A DNA stretch of 64,000 nt from LMUY01 sp965198565 (lineage in GTDB: Bacteria > Pseudomonadota > Alphaproteobacteria > Acetobacterales > Acetobacteraceae), in the NCBI GenBank assembly GCA_965198565.1, contig OZ240665.1, positions 4,092,001 to 4,156,000 on the forward strand, written 5' to 3'. This document shows, one piece after another, positions 32,919 to 43,182 of this stretch. Every line of letters starts with the position of its first letter. The stretch's first letter is position 1. The notes below the pieces were generated by a model. It was not told the DNA's origin and made no database searches. It worked only from the letters and a program-made list of their open reading frames with translations. The translations under genes were made by a program, and so were the position numbers.

Positions 32919-33330
32919 CGGCGGGGCGAAGGGCGGGCCTAAGCGGGGCCGCGCCGGCAAGGAGCCGACGCAGCGGCAGTTGCGGGTGGGGGAGGAAATC
33001 CGCCACCTGCTGTCCGCCCTGTTCTCCCGCGGCGATTTCCGCGACCCGGCGCTCGTGGGCGAGCACGTGACGGTGGCCGAAGTGCGGGTGAGCCCCGACC
33101 TGAAGAACGCCACCGCCTTCGTCTCCCGCCTAGGGCAGGTCGACATCGCGCCGCTGCTGCCTGTGTTGAAGCGGGCGTCGCCGTTCCTGCGCAGCGAGTT
33201 GGCGAAGCAGATGCGGTTGCGCGTGGTGCCGCAATTGAGCTTCCAGCCGGATGCGGCGATCGACTACGCGATGAAGGTGGACGCGCTGCTGAAGGCGCCC
33301 GAGGTGGCACGGGATTTGGGGGGCACATGA
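32905..33330 (+). CDS. rbfA: 30S ribosome-binding factor RbfA
   Basis: A 141-residue KH-like protein with R-V-G-E-E-I-R-H-L-L-S, V-T-V-A-E-V-R-V-S-P-D-L-K-N-A and R-L-R-V-V-P-Q-L-S-F motifs. It binds the 30S subunit during late maturation. The ATG at 32905 lies inside the infB end. The basic leader K-G-G-P-K-R-G-R-A-G-K-E is normal for alphaproteobacteria. Its stop overlaps the start of the Uma2-family gene. Confidence 0.95.
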   Translation: MSPVSGGAKGGPKRGRAGKEPTQRQLRVGEEIRHLLSALFSRGDFRDPALVGEHVTVAEVRVSPDLKNATAFVSRLGQVDIAPLLPVLKRASPFLRSELAKQMRLRVVPQLSFQPDAAIDYAMKVDALLKAPEVARDLGGT

Positions 33331-33923
33331 GCGAGCCGGCCAAGACTGCCTGGACGCAGGAAGAGTTCTTCGCCTGGCCTGGACACCAGGAAGGCCGTTA
33401 CGAGTTCGATGGTTTTGCCCCAGTTGCTATGACGGGGGGCAGTTTCGCGCACAGCCGCATCATGCGCCGGCTGTATCGCGCGCTCGAGTCGGCCCTCGGT
33501 TCAGGGCCGTGCGAACCCCTTGGTCCCGACATGGGGATCGTGACGGCAGGCAACGCGGTCCGCTACCCGGACGGCCTCATCCGTTGCGGCGAAACGATTG
33601 TCGAGCCGCAGAGCTATACAGCACCCGACGTCATCGTCGTGTTCGAGATCATCAGCCCGAGGTCCGGCCGGGTCGACCGCATCGTCAAGGTCCGCGAATA
33701 CGCCGCCGTGCCGACGATCCGCCGCTACGTGATCATCGAGTCGGCCTTTCCTGGGCTGCAGGTTCTGGCCCGCGCGAACGGGGACGAGGCGTGGTCCACC
33801 ACCACCCTCACCAGCGGCGACATGCTGCGCATGCCGGAGGTCGGGGCGGAGATCCCGGTCGATGCGTTGTACGAGGGGGTGTTCCCTGCGGGCGAGACGG
33901 ATGCGTCGTTGTCGGGCGGCTGA
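33327..33923 (+). CDS. Uma2-family (DUF820) putative endonuclease inserted in the operon
   Basis: A 198-residue PD-(D/E)XK-fold protein. It has G-R-Y-E-F-D-G near residue 25, then A-P-D-V-I-V-V-F-E-I-I-S-P with the expected Asp and Glu, and V-K-V-R-E-Y-A with the Lys, so the nuclease core looks complete. The family is widespread, often multi-copy, and its biological role is unclear. The position between rbfA and truB, with a start overlapping the rbfA stop, is unusual for this conserved operon and suggests insertion of a foreign gene that kept coupling intact. Codon use is somewhat less GC-biased than in its neighbours. Confidence 0.85.
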   Translation: MSEPAKTAWTQEEFFAWPGHQEGRYEFDGFAPVAMTGGSFAHSRIMRRLYRALESALGSGPCEPLGPDMGIVTAGNAVRYPDGLIRCGETIVEPQSYTAPDVIVVFEIISPRSGRVDRIVKVREYAAVPTIRRYVIIESAFPGLQVLARANGDEAWSTTTLTSGDMLRMPEVGAEIPVDALYEGVFPAGETDASLSGG

Positions 33924-33970
33924 GCGCGCGTAGGCCCCTCACGCCCACACTCCATTGCCAAAGGACCCAC

Positions 33971-34891
33971 ATGCGCCGCCCCCGCGGCCGCCCGCTGAAC
34001 GGGTGGCTCGTCATCGACAAACCTCCCGGAATGACCAGCACCGACGTGGTCAACCGCGTCCGCCGCGGGTTTGACGCGCAAAAGGCCGGCCATGGCGGCA
34101 CGCTCGACCCGCTGGCCACCGGCGTGCTGCCGATCGCGTTCGGCGCCGCCACCAAGACAGTGCCCTACGTCATGGACGGCACCAAACTCTACCACTTCAC
34201 CCTCGTCTTCGGCCAAGCGCGCGACACCGACGACGCGGACGGCGCCATCACCGCCACCTCCGAGCACCGCCCCAGCGACGCCGCCATCGCGGCCGCCCTG
34301 CCCGCCTTCCGCGGCGACATCCTGCAGGTGCCGCCCGCCTACTCCGCCATCAAGGTCGCGGGGGAGCGCGCCTATGACATGGCCCGCGAAGGCCGCGCCC
34401 CCGTGCTCGAGCCACGCGCCGCGCGGGTGGACCGGTTCGACCTGATCGACCGCCCCGACCCGGCGACCGCCATCTTCGCCGTGCAATCCGGCAAGGGGGT
34501 GTATATGCGCTCCCTCGCGCGGGACCTTGCAATTGCCTGCGGCACGGTGGGCCACGTCGCGGCCCTGCGCCGGCTGCGAGTCGGCCCGTTCCTGGAGGCG
34601 CAAGCGATTTCGCTGGACAAATGCCACATGGCAGAGGATAGCACCCCAGCTTCCCCGGACCTGCTGCTTCCGGTCGCGACCGCGCTGGCCGACATCCCGG
34701 CGCTGGCCCTGACTGCAGCGGAGGCCTTCCTCCTGTCACGTGGCCAGGCGATCAGCCTGGTGGATTTGATGGGGCGCATTCCAAGGGCGGCCGACCCCGA
34801 TGGCGGGTTGGCCTGCGCCATGGCGGGGGCGCGCGTTGTCGGTCTCTGCCGCCTCTCCGAAGGCATGCTGCGGCCGGAACGCCTGTTGTAA
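33971..34891 (+). CDS. truB: tRNA pseudouridine(55) synthase TruB
   Basis: A 306-residue enzyme with N-G-W-L-V-I-D-K-P-P-G-M-T-S near residues 9-22 and the catalytic Asp in G-H-G-G-T-L-D-P-L-A-T-G-V-L. V-P-P-A-Y-S-A-I-K and the G-V-Y-M-R-S-L-A-R-D-L motif follow. It converts U55 to pseudouridine in the T-loop of tRNAs. AAAGGA lies upstream of ATG at 33971. The gap of 47 bp after the Uma2 gene is larger than other gaps in the operon. Confidence 0.96.
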   Translation: MRRPRGRPLNGWLVIDKPPGMTSTDVVNRVRRGFDAQKAGHGGTLDPLATGVLPIAFGAATKTVPYVMDGTKLYHFTLVFGQARDTDDADGAITATSEHRPSDAAIAAALPAFRGDILQVPPAYSAIKVAGERAYDMAREGRAPVLEPRAARVDRFDLIDRPDPATAIFAVQSGKGVYMRSLARDLAIACGTVGHVAALRRLRVGPFLEAQAISLDKCHMAEDSTPASPDLLLPVATALADIPALALTAAEAFLLSRGQAISLVDLMGRIPRAADPDGGLACAMAGARVVGLCRLSEGMLRPERLL

Positions 34892-34911
34892 CCCCGTCCG
34901 GAGGATATCCG

Positions 34912-35181
34912 ATGTCGATCACAGCCGAGCGCCGCACCGCGCTCATCACCGACTATGCCCGCCAGGCGGCGGACACCGGCAGCCCGGAAGTCCAGGTGGC
35001 CCTGCTCTCGGAGCGGATCGGCAATCTCACCGAGCACCTCAAGACCCACGCCAAGGACTTCCACAGCCGGCGCGGCCTGCTGATGCTGGTGGGTCGCCGC
35101 CGGCGTCTGCTCGACTACCTCAAGAACAAGGATCAGGCTCGCTATCAGGAGCTGATTGGGCGGCTGTCGCTGCGGCGCTAG
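34912..35181 (+). CDS. rpsO: 30S ribosomal protein S15
   Basis: An 89-residue protein of normal length with the S15 core D-T-G-S-P-E-V-Q-V-A-L-L-S-E-R-I, L-K-T-H-A-K-D-F-H-S-R-R-G-L-L and the C-terminal R-R-R-L-L-D-Y-L-K. It binds 16S rRNA in the central domain. GGAGG lies 8 bp upstream of the ATG. It is placed before pnp as in most proteobacteria. Confidence 0.98.
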   Translation: MSITAERRTALITDYARQAADTGSPEVQVALLSERIGNLTEHLKTHAKDFHSRRGLLMLVGRRRRLLDYLKNKDQARYQELIGRLSLRR

Positions 35182-35195
35182 CCGGCCCCGACTAC

Positions 35196-35219
35196 CCCGG
35201 CGCCAATGGTGGCGCCGGG
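35196..35219. terminator. GC-rich hairpin between rpsO and pnp
   Basis: CCCGGCGCCA and TGGCGCCGGG form a perfect 10-bp stem with a 4-base loop, 15 bp after rpsO. There is no T-run, so it may be an attenuator, an RNase processing site or an mRNA stabiliser. In E. coli the same intergenic region holds a terminator and an RNase III site controlling pnp. Confidence 0.5.
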
Positions 35220-35369
35220 CCACGCTGCGCCCGGCGCGCTCTGCACCCGGTCTGCGACGGCGTTTTCGGCCACATGGTCGCGGCGACTACCTCCGCGAGG
35301 CCATGCCGCCCGAGACGCCGCACCCGCACCGGCCCCGTGGACGAGCCAGCGCGAGACCAAGGAACGAGT

Positions 35370-37523
<2,154 letters not shown>

Positions 37524-37542
37524 ACCCGCTTGGCAGATGTCG

Positions 37543-37665
37543 TCTCCCTCTCCCGTCCTTTACCGGAGAGGGTCGGGGTGAGGGCCTCTTCGGCAACGCA
37601 GCGCCTGCTTTTGCAGCCTTCGCACTCTCACCCCGGCCCTCTCCCGACCGCGGGAGAGGGAGAGG
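37543..37665. repeat. Paired palindromic repeat element, copy C
   Basis: Variant of the family: TCTCCCTCTCCCG...CGGAGAGGGTCGGGGTGAGGG, a spacer containing aacgcagcgcctgc, then CTCACCCCGGCCCTCTCCC and a closing hairpin ending GGGAGAGGGAGAGG. It lies 20 bp after the pnp stop and may help terminate or stabilise the operon transcript. Confidence 0.88.
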
Positions 37666-37768
37666 CGAATTAATTTAGGTTATCTCAACGCCCTGTTCAC
37701 GTTCCCGGTCTAGCGTCGGGGCCGGATAGTCCGCATATTGCGATTTGTTTCAGCCTAGGGAAGCGCCG

Positions 37769-39181
37769 ATGAAGGCGATCAATGCGATCCGCATGGGCGG
37801 AGTGGACGTGCTGCCGCTAGTCGAAGGCGGCAAGGGCGTAATGGTCAGCGCCGGCGCCTCATCTGGCCATTGGGCCCAGTGCGGCGGCGCCGGCACGTTC
37901 AGCGCCGTCAACGCGGACAGCTACGACGAGGATGGGCAATCCATCCCGCAGATCTATCATGGCCGCACCCGGCGGGAGCGCCACGAGGAGCTGATCGAAT
38001 TCGCCATCCGCGGCGGGATCGCGCAGGCGCAGCAGGCGCATGAGATCTCCGGCGGCGAGGGCCGCATCCATGCCAACATCCTGTGGGAGATGGGCGGCGC
38101 CGAACGGGTCATCACCGGCGTGCTGGAAGGCGCGCGCGGGCTGATCCACGGGCTGACCTGCGGCGCCGGCATGCCCTACCGGCTGAGCGACATCGCAGCG
38201 CGGTTCGGCGTGCACTACTACCCGATCGTCTCCTCCGCCCGGGCGTTCAACGCGCTGTGGAAGCGGGCCTACTCGAAAGCGGCGTCGCTGCTGGGCGGCG
38301 TGGTCTACGAGGACCCATGGCTCGCCGGCGGCCATAACGGCCTGACCAACGGCGAGGACCCCGAACACCCCGAGGACCCGTTCCCCCGCGTGCTGGCGTT
38401 GCGCAAGCTGATGCGCAGCTTCGGGCTGGGGGACACGCCCATCATCATGGCCGGCGGCGTGTGGTGGCTCGAGGAGTGGGAGCACTGGATCGACAACCCC
38501 GAATTGGGCCCGATCGCGTTCCAGTTCGGCACCCGCCCGCTGCTCACCCAGGAAAGCCCGATCGGCGACGCCTGGAAGCAGAAACTGCTGACCTTGAAGG
38601 AGGGCGACGTCTTCCTCAACAAGTTCAGCCCGACCGGCTTCTACTCGTCCGCGGTGAACAACGCCTACATCCAGGAACTGCGCGAGCGCAGCGAACACCA
38701 GGTCGCCTACTCGATGGACCCGGTGGGCGAGCACACGGCCGCTTTCGGGGTCGGCCCGCGGCAGCGCATCGTCTATCTCACTCCGATGGATCTGGGCCGT
38801 GCCGAACGCTGGGTGCGCGACGGGTTCAGCGAGGCCTTGCGCACCCCGGATGGCACGCTGGTGTTCGTGACCCCCGAGCGCGCCGCCGAAATCCTGCAGG
38901 ACCAGACCGATTGCATGGGCTGCCTCAGCCAATGCCGGTTCTCCAACTGGTCGCAGCACGACGCGGGCTACACCACGGGCAAGAAGGCCGACCCGCGCAG
39001 CTTCTGCATCCAGAAGACGCTGCAGGCCGTCCGCCACGACGGCGGTGACCCGGCGACGCTGGACAACAACCTGATGTTCAGCGGCCACAACGCGTATCGC
39101 TTCGCGCTGGACCCGTTTTACTCCAATGGGTTCATCCCGACGGTGAAGCAGTTGGTGGAACGCATCCTCACCGGGCGGTGA
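37769..39181 (+). CDS. Nitronate monooxygenase-family flavoprotein
   Basis: A 470-residue TIM-barrel flavoenzyme related to 2-nitropropane dioxygenases. Recognisable parts are G-G-K-G-V-M-V-S-A-G-A-S-S-G near residue 20, G-L-T-C-G-A-G-M-P-Y-R, P-I-I-M-A-G-G-V-W and A-F-Q-F-G-T-R-P-L-L in the phosphate-binding region. The long C-terminal part contains a Cys cluster (C-M-G-C-L-S-Q-C). The family oxidises nitronates or reduces lipid intermediates; the substrate here is unknown. ATG at 37769 has GGGAAG upstream, and an earlier in-frame ATG is less well placed. Confidence 0.82.
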   Translation: MKAINAIRMGGVDVLPLVEGGKGVMVSAGASSGHWAQCGGAGTFSAVNADSYDEDGQSIPQIYHGRTRRERHEELIEFAIRGGIAQAQQAHEISGGEGRIHANILWEMGGAERVITGVLEGARGLIHGLTCGAGMPYRLSDIAARFGVHYYPIVSSARAFNALWKRAYSKAASLLGGVVYEDPWLAGGHNGLTNGEDPEHPEDPFPRVLALRKLMRSFGLGDTPIIMAGGVWWLEEWEHWIDNPELGPIAFQFGTRPLLTQESPIGDAWKQKLLTLKEGDVFLNKFSPTGFYSSAVNNAYIQELRERSEHQVAYSMDPVGEHTAAFGVGPRQRIVYLTPMDLGRAERWVRDGFSEALRTPDGTLVFVTPERAAEILQDQTDCMGCLSQCRFSNWSQHDAGYTTGKKADPRSFCIQKTLQAVRHDGGDPATLDNNLMFSGHNAYRFALDPFYSNGFIPTVKQLVERILTGR

Positions 39182-39328
39182 GGTCAGGCGCTCGCCGGGT
39201 CGGTGAAGCTGAAGCCTTGCGGGTGGCGCCGGTCGAGGCTGGTGCGAGCCGTGTTGGCGATTGCGGACGAAGCACCAGTTCCACGCCAGCATTGACAAAG
39301 GAGCCCAGCCGCGCCCGAAGGTCATACC

Positions 39329-40213
39329 GTGCATCGCCTCGCGCGCGCGTTCTGCGACCAGTTCGTCGGCCACACCCTGCAAGCCAGCTCGCCGCAAGGG
39401 CGCTTTGCCGAGGGCGCCGCCACCATCGACGGGCTCGAACTCCGCAGCGCCGAGGCCTGGGGCAAGCAGATGTTCCTTGGGTTTTCTGGGGAATTTTCCG
39501 GGGGGCTTTCCGGGGGCTTCGCCGGGTCGGTTTGGGTGCGGGTGCATCTCGGGCTCTACGGCATGTGGCGCTTCGCCGGGCCAGGACTGGAGGGCATCGG
39601 GCGGCGTCGAAGCGGCAAGGCGGCTGAGCTGGACGATGACACCATCCCTGCCCCGCTCGGTGCCGTGCGGCTGCGGCTGGTGAGCGAGCGGCATGTGGCG
39701 GACCTGAGCGGCCCCACCGCCTGCGAAGTGACCGATGACACCGGGCGGGCGGAGGCGCTCAGCAAGCTGGGTCCCGACCCGCTGCGCCGCGACGCCGACC
39801 CGGCGCGGGCCTGGGCGATCATCGGCACATCCAAGATGGCGATCGGCCAGTTGCTGATGCGGCAGGACGTGGTGGCCGGAATCGGCAACATCTATCGCGC
39901 CGAGCTGCTGTTCCGCGCGGGCATCGACCCGCACCGGCCCGGCCGCGAGATCCAGCGTGCGGACTGGGACGCGATGTGGCACGATCTGTGCGGCCTGATG
40001 CAGGGTGGCGTCAAAACAGGCGCCATCGTCACCACGCGGCCGAGCGATCGTCCGCCAGGCCGCGCCACCGCGGGGCGGGCGATGCGGCGCGGCGCGCGCA
40101 GCTACGTGGCGCATCGGGAGGGCCTGCCGTGCCGCGTCTGCGGCCAGCCCGTGCGCGCCGAGGCGATGGCGGGGCGGCGGCTGTATTGGTGCGCCACCTG
40201 CCAGACCGGTTGA
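39329..40213 (+). CDS. Nei/Fpg-family DNA glycosylase with a defective start region
   Basis: A 294-residue product from the first usable start (GTG 39329). The sequence matches actinobacterial-type Nei enzymes: H-R-L-A-R-A-F, S-P-Q-G-R-F, V-H-L-G-L-Y-G, G-I-G-N-I-Y-R-A-E-L-L and a C-terminal zinc finger (C-R-V-C...C-A-T-C). The catalytic N-terminal Pro-Glu of this family is encoded directly upstream as P-E-G-H-T (39314-39328), but the codon before it is GCG, not ATG/GTG. An AAAGGAG sits at ideal distance for that GCG. As annotated, the enzyme would lack its nucleophile. A glycine-serine insertion at about residues 51-62 comes from imperfect tandem repeats. It may be a recent pseudogene. Confidence 0.75.
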   Translation: MHRLARAFCDQFVGHTLQASSPQGRFAEGAATIDGLELRSAEAWGKQMFLGFSGEFSGGLSGGFAGSVWVRVHLGLYGMWRFAGPGLEGIGRRRSGKAAELDDDTIPAPLGAVRLRLVSERHVADLSGPTACEVTDDTGRAEALSKLGPDPLRRDADPARAWAIIGTSKMAIGQLLMRQDVVAGIGNIYRAELLFRAGIDPHRPGREIQRADWDAMWHDLCGLMQGGVKTGAIVTTRPSDRPPGRATAGRAMRRGARSYVAHREGLPCRVCGQPVRAEAMAGRRLYWCATCQTG

Positions 40214-40265
40214 TCCGCAGCCGGATGGTCGCCATTTCACCATCTGTCGTGTTCATGGACCCCGT

Positions 40266-41183
40266 ATGAGCGATCCGTATCAAACCTTAGGCGTGGCCAA
40301 AGACGCTTCGGCGGACGACATCCGCAAGGCGTATCGCAAGCTCGCCAAGCAGCATCATCCCGACCTCAACCCCGGCAGCAAGACGGCCGAGGACACGTTC
40401 AAGGCGGTGTCGGCCGCCAACGACATCCTGTCGGATCCGGAGAAGCGCGCCCGCTTCGACCGTGGCGAGATCGACGCGACCGGGGAGCCGCGGCAGGAGC
40501 GTTCGCGCTACGGCAGCTACGCCGACATGGCCGGAGCGGCGGGCGGCCGGCGCTACAGCAACGCCGGCGATCCGGGGATGTCGGACATCTTCGCCGACCT
40601 GTTCGCGCATGTGAACGAGCGCTCCGGCTATGCCAACACCGCGCGCGGGCGGGACGCCAATTACAGCCTGGCGGTGAATTTCGTCGACGCGATCACCGGC
40701 GTGCAGCAGCGGTTGACCTTGCCCGACGGGCGCACGCTGGACGTTCGCGTGCCCCCCGGCATGGAGGACGGGCAGACGCTGCGGCTGCGCGGCCAGGGCA
40801 ACGAGGCGGTGGCGGGCGGGCCGCGTGGCGATGCGTTGATCGAGGTGCGGGTGAAGCCGCATGCGTTCTTCCGCCGCGAGGGCGACGACGTGCTGGTCGA
40901 GGTCCCGGTGACGCTGAAGGAGGCGGTGCTGGGCGGCCGCGTGACGGTGCCGACGGCAACGGGCTCGGTGGCGCTGACAGTGCCGAAGCGGTCGGACAGC
41001 GGCACGGTGTTGCGGCTGCGGGGCCGTGGCGTGCCGGCGCGGGGGACGCGGGCGGCGGGGGACCAGTTGGTGACCTTGCGCGTGGTGCTGGGCGATGCGG
41101 ATGATAAGTTGGAGGCGTTCCTGCGCACGTGGTCGCCGGCCAAAGAGGTGGATCCGCGCGCCGGGCTGGCGGACGCTTCGTGA
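40266..41183 (+). CDS. cbpA: DnaJ-class co-chaperone, CbpA-like
   Basis: A 305-residue protein. The J domain (about 1-70) contains H-H-P-D-L-N-P with the HPD motif that stimulates DnaK. A linker follows, then two DnaJ C-terminal substrate-binding domains (V-P-P-G-M-E-D-G-Q-T-L-R-L-R-G-Q-G-N). There is no zinc-finger domain, which separates it from DnaJ and fits CbpA/DjlA-type proteins. ATG at 40266 was chosen from the J domain start. The cbpM-like modulator follows after 11 bp. Confidence 0.9.
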   Translation: MSDPYQTLGVAKDASADDIRKAYRKLAKQHHPDLNPGSKTAEDTFKAVSAANDILSDPEKRARFDRGEIDATGEPRQERSRYGSYADMAGAAGGRRYSNAGDPGMSDIFADLFAHVNERSGYANTARGRDANYSLAVNFVDAITGVQQRLTLPDGRTLDVRVPPGMEDGQTLRLRGQGNEAVAGGPRGDALIEVRVKPHAFFRREGDDVLVEVPVTLKEAVLGGRVTVPTATGSVALTVPKRSDSGTVLRLRGRGVPARGTRAAGDQLVTLRVVLGDADDKLEAFLRTWSPAKEVDPRAGLADAS

Positions 41184-41194
41184 CGGGAGGGAGC

Positions 41195-41515
41195 ATGGTC
41201 ACGTTGGAGACGCTGCCGCTTCATGTCAGCGGCGTGCGGCTGGAGGACGTGCAGCGCTGGGTGGAGCACGCCTGGGTGCGGCCGGATGGCGGGCCGGGCG
41301 GCTGGGTGTTCCAGCCGATCGACGTGGCGCGCATCCGGCTGATCGTGGAGCTGCGCGACGAGCTGAGCGTGAACGAGGAGGCGCTGCCGACGGTGCTGTC
41401 GCTGCTGGACCAGGTGTATGAGGCCCGGCGGCAGATGCGCGCGATTGCCGAGGCGCTGGGTGCGGCACCGGTGGACGCGCGGGAGGCGGTGCTGCGCGCG
41501 CTGCCCCAGGGGTGA
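41195..41515 (+). CDS. cbpM: Chaperone modulator CbpM-like
   Basis: A 106-residue protein resembling CbpM/MerR_2 modulators that bind the J domain of CbpA and inhibit it. It has W-V-F-Q-P-I-D-V-A-R-I-R-L-I-V-E-L-R-D-E followed by L-P-T-V-L-S-L-L-D-Q-V-Y and a helical C-terminus. Position directly after cbpA supports the call. GGGAGGGAGC precedes ATG at 41195. Confidence 0.85.
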   Translation: MVTLETLPLHVSGVRLEDVQRWVEHAWVRPDGGPGGWVFQPIDVARIRLIVELRDELSVNEEALPTVLSLLDQVYEARRQMRAIAEALGAAPVDAREAVLRALPQG

Positions 41516-41525
41516 TGATGGCGTG

Positions 41526-41723
41526 ATGGTGGAGAAGCAGCAGCCGGGACTGACGGCGCGGGCGGAGGCCGAAGCGGCGGCCCGGCGCGAGCGCGAGGCC
41601 GCGGCGCTGCGGGCGAACTTGCGCCGGCGCAAGGCGCAGGTGGTGGTTCGAGAGACGACGGCGGCGGATGAGACAGCGCCCCTTATCCCGTCGACTACTC
41701 CCTCTCCCTCTGGGAGAGGGTAG
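41526..41723 (+). CDS. Small basic hypothetical protein ending in a palindromic repeat
   Basis: A 65-residue protein, mostly one Ala/Arg/Glu-rich helix (E-A-E-A-A-A-R-R-E-R-E-A-A-A-L) and a basic R-R-R-K stretch. No family is recognised with certainty; short proteins of this look occur beside cbpM in related genomes. The last residues (P-S-P-S-G-R-G) are encoded by repeat element D, so the original C-terminus is probably lost or extended. It may be translated as the third gene of the cbpA operon. Confidence 0.6.
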   Translation: MVEKQQPGLTARAEAEAAARREREAAALRANLRRRKAQVVVRETTAADETAPLIPSTTPSPSGRG

Positions 41724-41799
41724 GGGTGAGGGTCCGTCTGGCGCAAACGCTGGCCTGTGCCGCATCCCCTCACCCTGACCCTCTCCCAGCGGGAGAGGG
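41698..41799. repeat. Paired palindromic repeat element, copy D
   Basis: Same architecture: CCTCTCCCTCTGGGAGAGGG...GGGTGAGGG, a spacer with cgcaaacgctgg, then CCCTCACCCTGACCCTCTCCC and GGGAGAGGG. The stop codon of the small preceding gene lies within it. Confidence 0.9.
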
Positions 41800-41823
41800 C
41801 AACTAAATCGAGGGATAGGAGGC

Positions 41824-43182
41824 ATGGCGGGCAAGGAAATCCGGCTCAACGCGTTCACCATGAACTGCGTGGGCCATCAGGCGCTGGGGCTGTGGACCCA
41901 TCCGCGTGACCGCTCCACCGAATACAAGACACTCGCCCACTGGACCGAACTGGCGCGCCTGCTCGAGGCCGGGCTGTTCGACGGCGTGTTCTTCGCCGAC
42001 GTGCTGGGGGTCTACGACGTCTACGGCGGCGGGCCGGACGCGGCGCTGCGGCGCGCCATCCAGGTCCCGATGAACGACCCGCTAATGGTCATTCCGGCGA
42101 TGGCGGCCACGACCGAGCACCTCGGTTTCGGCGTGACGGTCAACCTCAGCTACGAACCGGTCGCCCCCCTGGCGCGGCGGTTCTCCACGCTGGATCACCT
42201 TACGAACGGCCGCATCGGCTGGAACGTGGTGACCGGCTATCTCGACAGCGCCGCCCGCGCCGCCGGACGGCCGCAGCAGGCAGGCCATGACGACCGCTAC
42301 GACGCCGCCGAACCGATCATGGCGGCGGCCTACGCCCTGTGGGAGGGCAGTTGGGCGGACGACGCGGTGGTCGCGGACCGCCGCAGCGGGGTCTACGCCC
42401 GGCCGGACCGGGTCCGCGCCATCCAAAGCGAGACGCCGGCCCTGCATACTATCCACCTGAGCGAGCCCTCGCCGCAGCGCACGCCGGTGATCTACCAGGC
42501 GGGCTCGTCGCCGCGCGGGCGCGCGTTTGCGGCCCGGCATGCCGAGTGCGTGTTCGTCTCGGGGCCCAACCCCGCCGTGGTGGCGCCGCGGGTGGCGGCG
42601 GTGCGGGCGCTGGCGGCGGAAGCGGGGCGCGACGTGGTCGTGTTCACCCTGGTCACCGCCATCGTGGCCGAGACCGACCCGGCAGCTCACGCGCTGCTGG
42701 CCGAATACCGCAGCCATGTCAGCCACGAGGGCGCGCTGGCGCTGATGTCCGGCTGGATCGGGGTGGACCTGTCGAGCTACCGCCTCGATGAGCAGGTGCG
42801 CTACGTGGAGAACGACGCCGGGCGGTCGAGCATGGAGAACATCACCCGCGCCGAGCCCAACCGGGTGTGGACGGTGCAGGACGTGGCGGAGCATGTCGGC
42901 ATCGGCGGCAATGGGCCGGTGTTCGCCGGGTCGGCGGCGACGGTGGCGGACCAGATGGAGGCGTGGCTGGCGGCCACCGGGGCCGACGGGTTCAACCTGG
43001 GCTTCGTGGTCGCGCACGAGACGTTCGAGGCCGTGGTGCGCTGGCTGGTGCCGGAGCTGCAGGCACGGGGGCGCTACAAGCGGGCGTATGCGCCGGGCAC
43101 GTTGCGGCACAAGCTGTTCGGGCGGGGCGACCGGGTGGCGGCGCCGCATCCGGCGGCTGCTATGCGGGGCGTCTGGCCTTGA
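41824..43182 (+). CDS. Flavin-dependent monooxygenase, NtaA/DmoA (luciferase-like) family
   Basis: A 452-residue bacterial-luciferase-fold enzyme of the nitrilotriacetate/dimethylsulfide monooxygenase group. Motifs are G-L-F-D-G-V-F-F-A-D near residue 50, S-T-L-D-H-L-T-N-G-R-I-G-W-N-V-V-T-G-Y, P-V-I-Y-Q-A-G-S-S-P-R-G-R and G-F-N-L-G-F-V near the end. It uses FMNH2 from a partner reductase to oxygenate a small organosulphur or amine compound. No reductase gene is nearby. The 3' end overlaps recR by 23 bases on the opposite strand. Confidence 0.88.
   Translation: MAGKEIRLNAFTMNCVGHQALGLWTHPRDRSTEYKTLAHWTELARLLEAGLFDGVFFADVLGVYDVYGGGPDAALRRAIQVPMNDPLMVIPAMAATTEHLGFGVTVNLSYEPVAPLARRFSTLDHLTNGRIGWNVVTGYLDSAARAAGRPQQAGHDDRYDAAEPIMAAAYALWEGSWADDAVVADRRSGVYARPDRVRAIQSETPALHTIHLSEPSPQRTPVIYQAGSSPRGRAFAARHAECVFVSGPNPAVVAPRVAAVRALAAEAGRDVVVFTLVTAIVAETDPAAHALLAEYRSHVSHEGALALMSGWIGVDLSSYRLDEQVRYVENDAGRSSMENITRAEPNRVWTVQDVAEHVGIGGNGPVFAGSAATVADQMEAWLAATGADGFNLGFVVAHETFEAVVRWLVPELQARGRYKRAYAPGTLRHKLFGRGDRVAAPHPAAAMRGVWP

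Noticed and set aside
29580..33146. A 1188-codon open frame antisense to ylxR, infB and rbfA
   Set aside because: It is a by-product of GC-rich codon use on the opposite strand. The sense strand carries clear IF-2 motifs and the antisense product has no recognisable domain.
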